Assembly: GCA_963831535.1 (NCBI GenBank) | Contig: CAWHQP010000001.1 | Span: 124,001-188,000, forward strand | Length of the DNA: 64,000 nucleotides | Direction of reading: 5' to 3' | DNA from: Bog-756 sp963831535 | GTDB taxonomy: Bacteria; Actinomycetota; Acidimicrobiia; Acidimicrobiales; RAAP-2 | In this document: positions 61,438-64,000 of the stretch, in pieces | Layout: every line of letters begins with the position of its first letter | How positions within the stretch are numbered: the first letter of the stretch is position 1 | Made by a program: the position numbers and the translations under genes | The notes under the pieces: generated by a model | Told to the model about the DNA's origin: nothing | Databases searched by the model: none | Seen by the model: only the letters and a program-made list of their open reading frames with translations

Positions 61438-62091
61438 GTGACGCTCGACCTGATCCTCATTGGCCTGGTCATCACCCTCGAGCCAATACCCCTCACCGCC
61501 TTCATGCTGGTCCTGATGTCCAAGGGTGGGGTGCGCAAGGGGGCGGCCTTCATCTTCGGCTGGCTGCTCTCCCTGGCCGCCGTGGTCGCCCTCACCATCC
61601 TGGCCACGGGCAACAAACCCCCGAAGTCCAACACCGCACCGTCGCTGGCCGGGATCGCCATCAAGATCCTCATCGGCGTCGTGCTGGTGTTCATCGCCCT
61701 GCGTCGGCGGGCCAAGATGGGCCAGCCCAAGAAGCCGAAGAAGCCCCCCAAGTGGCAGACCGGCATCGACAACATGTCACCGTGGTTGGTCATCGGTCTG
61801 GCCCCGCTGACCCAGCCCTGGGGTCTGGTGGCCGCCGGGGTGGCCACCATCATGGAGGCCAAGCTGAGCTCGGTCCAGAGCTACATCGCCCTGTTCCTGT
61901 TCTGCGTGGTCTCGACGCTGGTCTACCTGGTCATGGAGGTCTACGCCGGCTTCCGGCCCGAGCATGCCCAGTCCATCATGACCGGCATCCGGGAGTGGAT
62001 CGAGTCCCACACCGACCAGGTCATCATCATCCTCTCGCTCGGTCTGGGTCTGTGGCTGGTGGGCAAGAGCATCTACGTACTGGTGTCGTAG
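61438..62091 (+). CDS. GAP (Sap/sulfolipid-addressing) family membrane protein
   Basis: A 217-aa six-segment membrane protein with the GAP-family pattern: LVITLEPIPLTAFMLVLMSKGGVRKGAAFIFGWLLSL (split) at the start, a basic loop RRRAKMGQPKKPKKPPKW and WLVIGLAPLTQPWGLVAAG. In mycobacteria members export or address glycolipids to the cell surface; the lipid here is unknown. GTG 61438 is the start. Confidence 0.8.
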   Translation: MTLDLILIGLVITLEPIPLTAFMLVLMSKGGVRKGAAFIFGWLLSLAAVVALTILATGNKPPKSNTAPSLAGIAIKILIGVVLVFIALRRRAKMGQPKKPKKPPKWQTGIDNMSPWLVIGLAPLTQPWGLVAAGVATIMEAKLSSVQSYIALFLFCVVSTLVYLVMEVYAGFRPEHAQSIMTGIREWIESHTDQVIIILSLGLGLWLVGKSIYVLVS

Positions 62092-62262
62092 CGGCCATGG
62101 CGGCGACGCCGGCCGTCCTCCCGATGGTCCTGTTCCACGTGGTCGCGGCATGGGCCGTGTCGTGGGCGGTCCCCTGCTCCCTCCGCCGGTCGAGACGGCC
62201 CGACTCCCCGTCGACCGTCCCCCGGTGGTAGGTGGACGACCCGCACGGCCGCTCCTGACCGG

Positions 62263-62871
62263 CTATCCGGTCGCCGGGGGCACCCCGTCGGGGTGAGGTG
62301 CCCCCACCGCGGCCACCGGGTCCGGGTCCTCCGGGTCGCCGCGGCTGGCCAAGGTGCGGTTCACCGCCCCGAAGATCAGGCGGATGACCACGGCGATGAC
62401 GGCCAGGTCGGCCAGCATCTGCACGGTGACGACCATCCGGGCCGAATCGCTGTAGGGGGTGATGTCGCCGAACCCGACCGTCGAGAAGACGGTCACTGCG
62501 AAGTACAGCGCCGAGGGCCGGTCGAGACCACCGGGGGCTCCCCGGAATGCGGTCGGGTCGGCCTGGGACATGGTCAGATAGATCCAGGCGAACAGCACCA
62601 GGAATAGTGGGATCACGGTGGCCATGGCCACCCCGGCCCGCAACAGCGGCCGCTCGTGGACCGTGATCAGCCGGACCTCGTTGGCCACGACGACCACGAA
62701 CAGGGCGAGGGCCACCACCAGCCGCAGCACCGGCGCCTGGTGGCGGTGAGGCGCGGGGATCAGGAAGTAGGCGGTCAGCAGGGCGGCCGCGGTCAGCGCG
62801 GCCCGCACCGCGGTGGCGACAACGTGCGAACGCTCGTAGGAGCTGAGGTCCGGTGGCGGGGCCGGTGTCAC
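62263..62871 (-). CDS. Two-pore-loop potassium channel
   Basis: A 202-aa membrane protein with about four membrane segments. The selectivity filter TVGFGD lies between the last two (YFAVTVFSTVGFGDITPYSD, then a pore-lining helix). No RCK domain. The tail is Pro/Asp-rich and cytoplasmic. Stands ten bases downstream of the glutamate decarboxylase gene on the same strand. Potassium selectivity is inferred from the filter. Confidence 0.88.
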   Translation of the reverse strand: MTPAPPPDLSSYERSHVVATAVRAALTAAALLTAYFLIPAPHRHQAPVLRLVVALALFVVVVANEVRLITVHERPLLRAGVAMATVIPLFLVLFAWIYLTMSQADPTAFRGAPGGLDRPSALYFAVTVFSTVGFGDITPYSDSARMVVTVQMLADLAVIAVVIRLIFGAVNRTLASRGDPEDPDPVAAVGAPHPDGVPPATG

Positions 62872-62880
62872 ACCCGTCTC

Positions 62881-64000
62881 CTACAGATGGCTGAAGCCGC
62901 CGGACTCCTCTTTGGTCATGCCCACCGAGACCGGGTGCTTGGCGAAGTGGGCGATGGCCTGCTTGATGTCGTTCAGCAGGAGGAAGGACAGGTCACGGCT
63001 GACCCCCTGTCGCACCAGGATGCGCTGCACGGAGACGTCGGCCACCGATCCGGTCAGCGGGTAGGCCGGCACCTGCCACCCCTGCACCCGGAGCCGGTCG
63101 GCGATGTCGTAGAGGGTGTAGCCCGGATCCTGCCCCTCGGTGATCCGCCAGGCCACCGAGGGGATGCCGGTCAGCGGGTTGCCGTCGCACAGGATGTCGA
63201 ACGGCCCGAGCTTCACGATCTCCTCGGCCAGGAACTTGGCCGTGTCGTAGCAGGCGTCGTGGACGTACTGGTAGCCCTTCTTCCCCAGGCGGACGAAGTT
63301 GTAGTACTGGGCCACGATCTGGCCGGCCGGCCGGGAGAAGTTGATCTGGAAGACGGGCATGTCCCCGCCCAGATAGGTGACGTGGAAGATGAGGTCGTCG
63401 GGCAGGTCCTCCTTGTCCCGCCACAGCACCCAGCCCACCCCGAGTGGGGCCAGGCCGAACTTGTGTCCCGAGGTGCTGATCGACTTGACCCGGGGGATAC
63501 GGAAGTCCCACACCACGTCAGGGGCACAGAACGGGGCGAGGAAGGCCCCGCTGGCCCCGTCCACGTGGATGTCGATGTCGAGCCCGGTGTCCTCGGCCAG
63601 CTTGTCGAGGGCCTGGGAGAGCTCGAGGACCGGCTCATATGATCCCGTGTAGGTCACCCCAAAGGTGGGCACCACCATGATGGTGTTCTCGTCGACCCGG
63701 GCCAGCATCTGGTCCACGTCCATGCAGTACTTCCCCGGCGACATGGGGATCTCCCGCATCTCGATGTCCCAGTACTTGGCGAACTTGTGCCACACCACCT
63801 GGACGGGGCCGCACACCATGTTGGGCTTGTCGGTGGGCTTGCCTTCGGCCTCCCGCTTGGCCCGCCACCGCCACTTGGCCGCCATGCCGCCCAGCATGCA
63901 GGCCTCCGACGAGCCGATGGCCGAGCAACCGACGGCCTCCCCGCCCTCGGGGGCGTTCCACAGGTCCCCCAGCAGCTGCACGCACCGGCGCTCGATCTCG
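62881..64000 (-). CDS. gadB: Glutamate decarboxylase (partial, 5' end outside window)
   Basis: PLP enzyme converting glutamate to GABA and CO2, consuming a proton. The visible part of about 373 residues contains the group II decarboxylase blocks IGSSEACMLGGMAAKWRWR, VVPTFGVTYTGSYEPV, IHVDGASGAFLAPF (cofactor Asp) and STSGHKFGLAPLGVGW (Schiff-base Lys), plus FSRPAGQIVAQYYNFVRLG. The frame stays open to base 64000 (EIERRCVQLLGDLW). The C-terminus SGGFSHL includes the His of the pH-sensing tail region of GadB. The upstream part and a GABA antiporter, if any, lie beyond the window. Confidence 0.93.
   Translation of the reverse strand, partial: EIERRCVQLLGDLWNAPEGGEAVGCSAIGSSEACMLGGMAAKWRWRAKREAEGKPTDKPNMVCGPVQVVWHKFAKYWDIEMREIPMSPGKYCMDVDQMLARVDENTIMVVPTFGVTYTGSYEPVLELSQALDKLAEDTGLDIDIHVDGASGAFLAPFCAPDVVWDFRIPRVKSISTSGHKFGLAPLGVGWVLWRDKEDLPDDLIFHVTYLGGDMPVFQINFSRPAGQIVAQYYNFVRLGKKGYQYVHDACYDTAKFLAEEIVKLGPFDILCDGNPLTGIPSVAWRITEGQDPGYTLYDIADRLRVQGWQVPAYPLTGSVADVSVQRILVRQGVSRDLSFLLLNDIKQAIAHFAKHPVSVGMTKEESGGFSHL

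Overview
The window is high-GC DNA from an actinobacterium, most likely an uncultured or poorly studied member of the class Acidimicrobiia. That placement is an inference. It rests on the GC-rich codon use, the many GTG starts, the repeats built around GYWLVASDGG, the DUF2510 and SHOCT small proteins, the C-terminal LAFTG and Arg-rich surface anchors, and several leaderless-looking promoters (TANNNT six or seven bases before the start codon). I see no rRNA, tRNA, CRISPR array, transposase or phage module.

Positions 1-15305 form a phosphate and cell-surface locus. On the minus strand eight genes run head to tail with one- to four-base overlaps or direct abutment: a 1124-aa surface protein, two secreted proteins with a neocarzinostatin-like domain, pstC, pstA, a PstS with a LAFTG cell-wall anchor, a second PstS-like protein with the same anchor, and pstB (cut by the window edge). 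Upstream on the same strand lie another PstS-like binding protein and a third free-standing neocarzinostatin-like protein. A divergent fourth copy begins at 14622, behind an 840-base intergenic region that carries two sets of 11-base direct repeats resembling PhoP/PHO boxes.

Positions 15446-20672 hold small proteins and serine/amino-acid genes (serA, a class I aminotransferase, serC). Positions 20732-29459 hold two secreted PD40 beta-propeller proteins and a secreted phosphoesterase (acid phosphatase/phospholipase C family) riddled with frame changes. These share a C-terminal tail (PExP, hydrophobic stretch, Arg-rich end) with two of the neocarzinostatin-like proteins. Small secreted or membrane proteins follow. 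Positions 29507-34425 hold a cupin, a VOC protein and ilvBNC, which is preceded by a 15-codon branched-chain-rich leader peptide and a classical attenuator.

Positions 34646-46530 are mixed metabolic and regulatory genes: YjbR, a tandem winged-helix protein, a damaged pirin, an IlvD/Edd dehydratase, PhyH, a haloalkane dehalogenase, an ECF42-type sigma factor with its DGPF partner, DUF1543, DUF2237, an orphan ParA and a thioesterase. Positions 46561-64000 hold a GH92 mannosidase, membrane and SHOCT proteins, a MIP channel, DUF2252, and an arylsulfatase with its formylglycine-generating enzyme facing a MalT/LuxR-type regulator. A GAP-family protein, a potassium channel and a partial glutamate decarboxylase end the window.

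Several genes (pstB, pstS, ECF sigma, DGPF, FGE, thioesterase, pirin, phosphoesterase) need one or more frame changes to read through. Where I could place them these mostly fall in short G or C runs, so many may be sequencing or assembly indels rather than true mutations.
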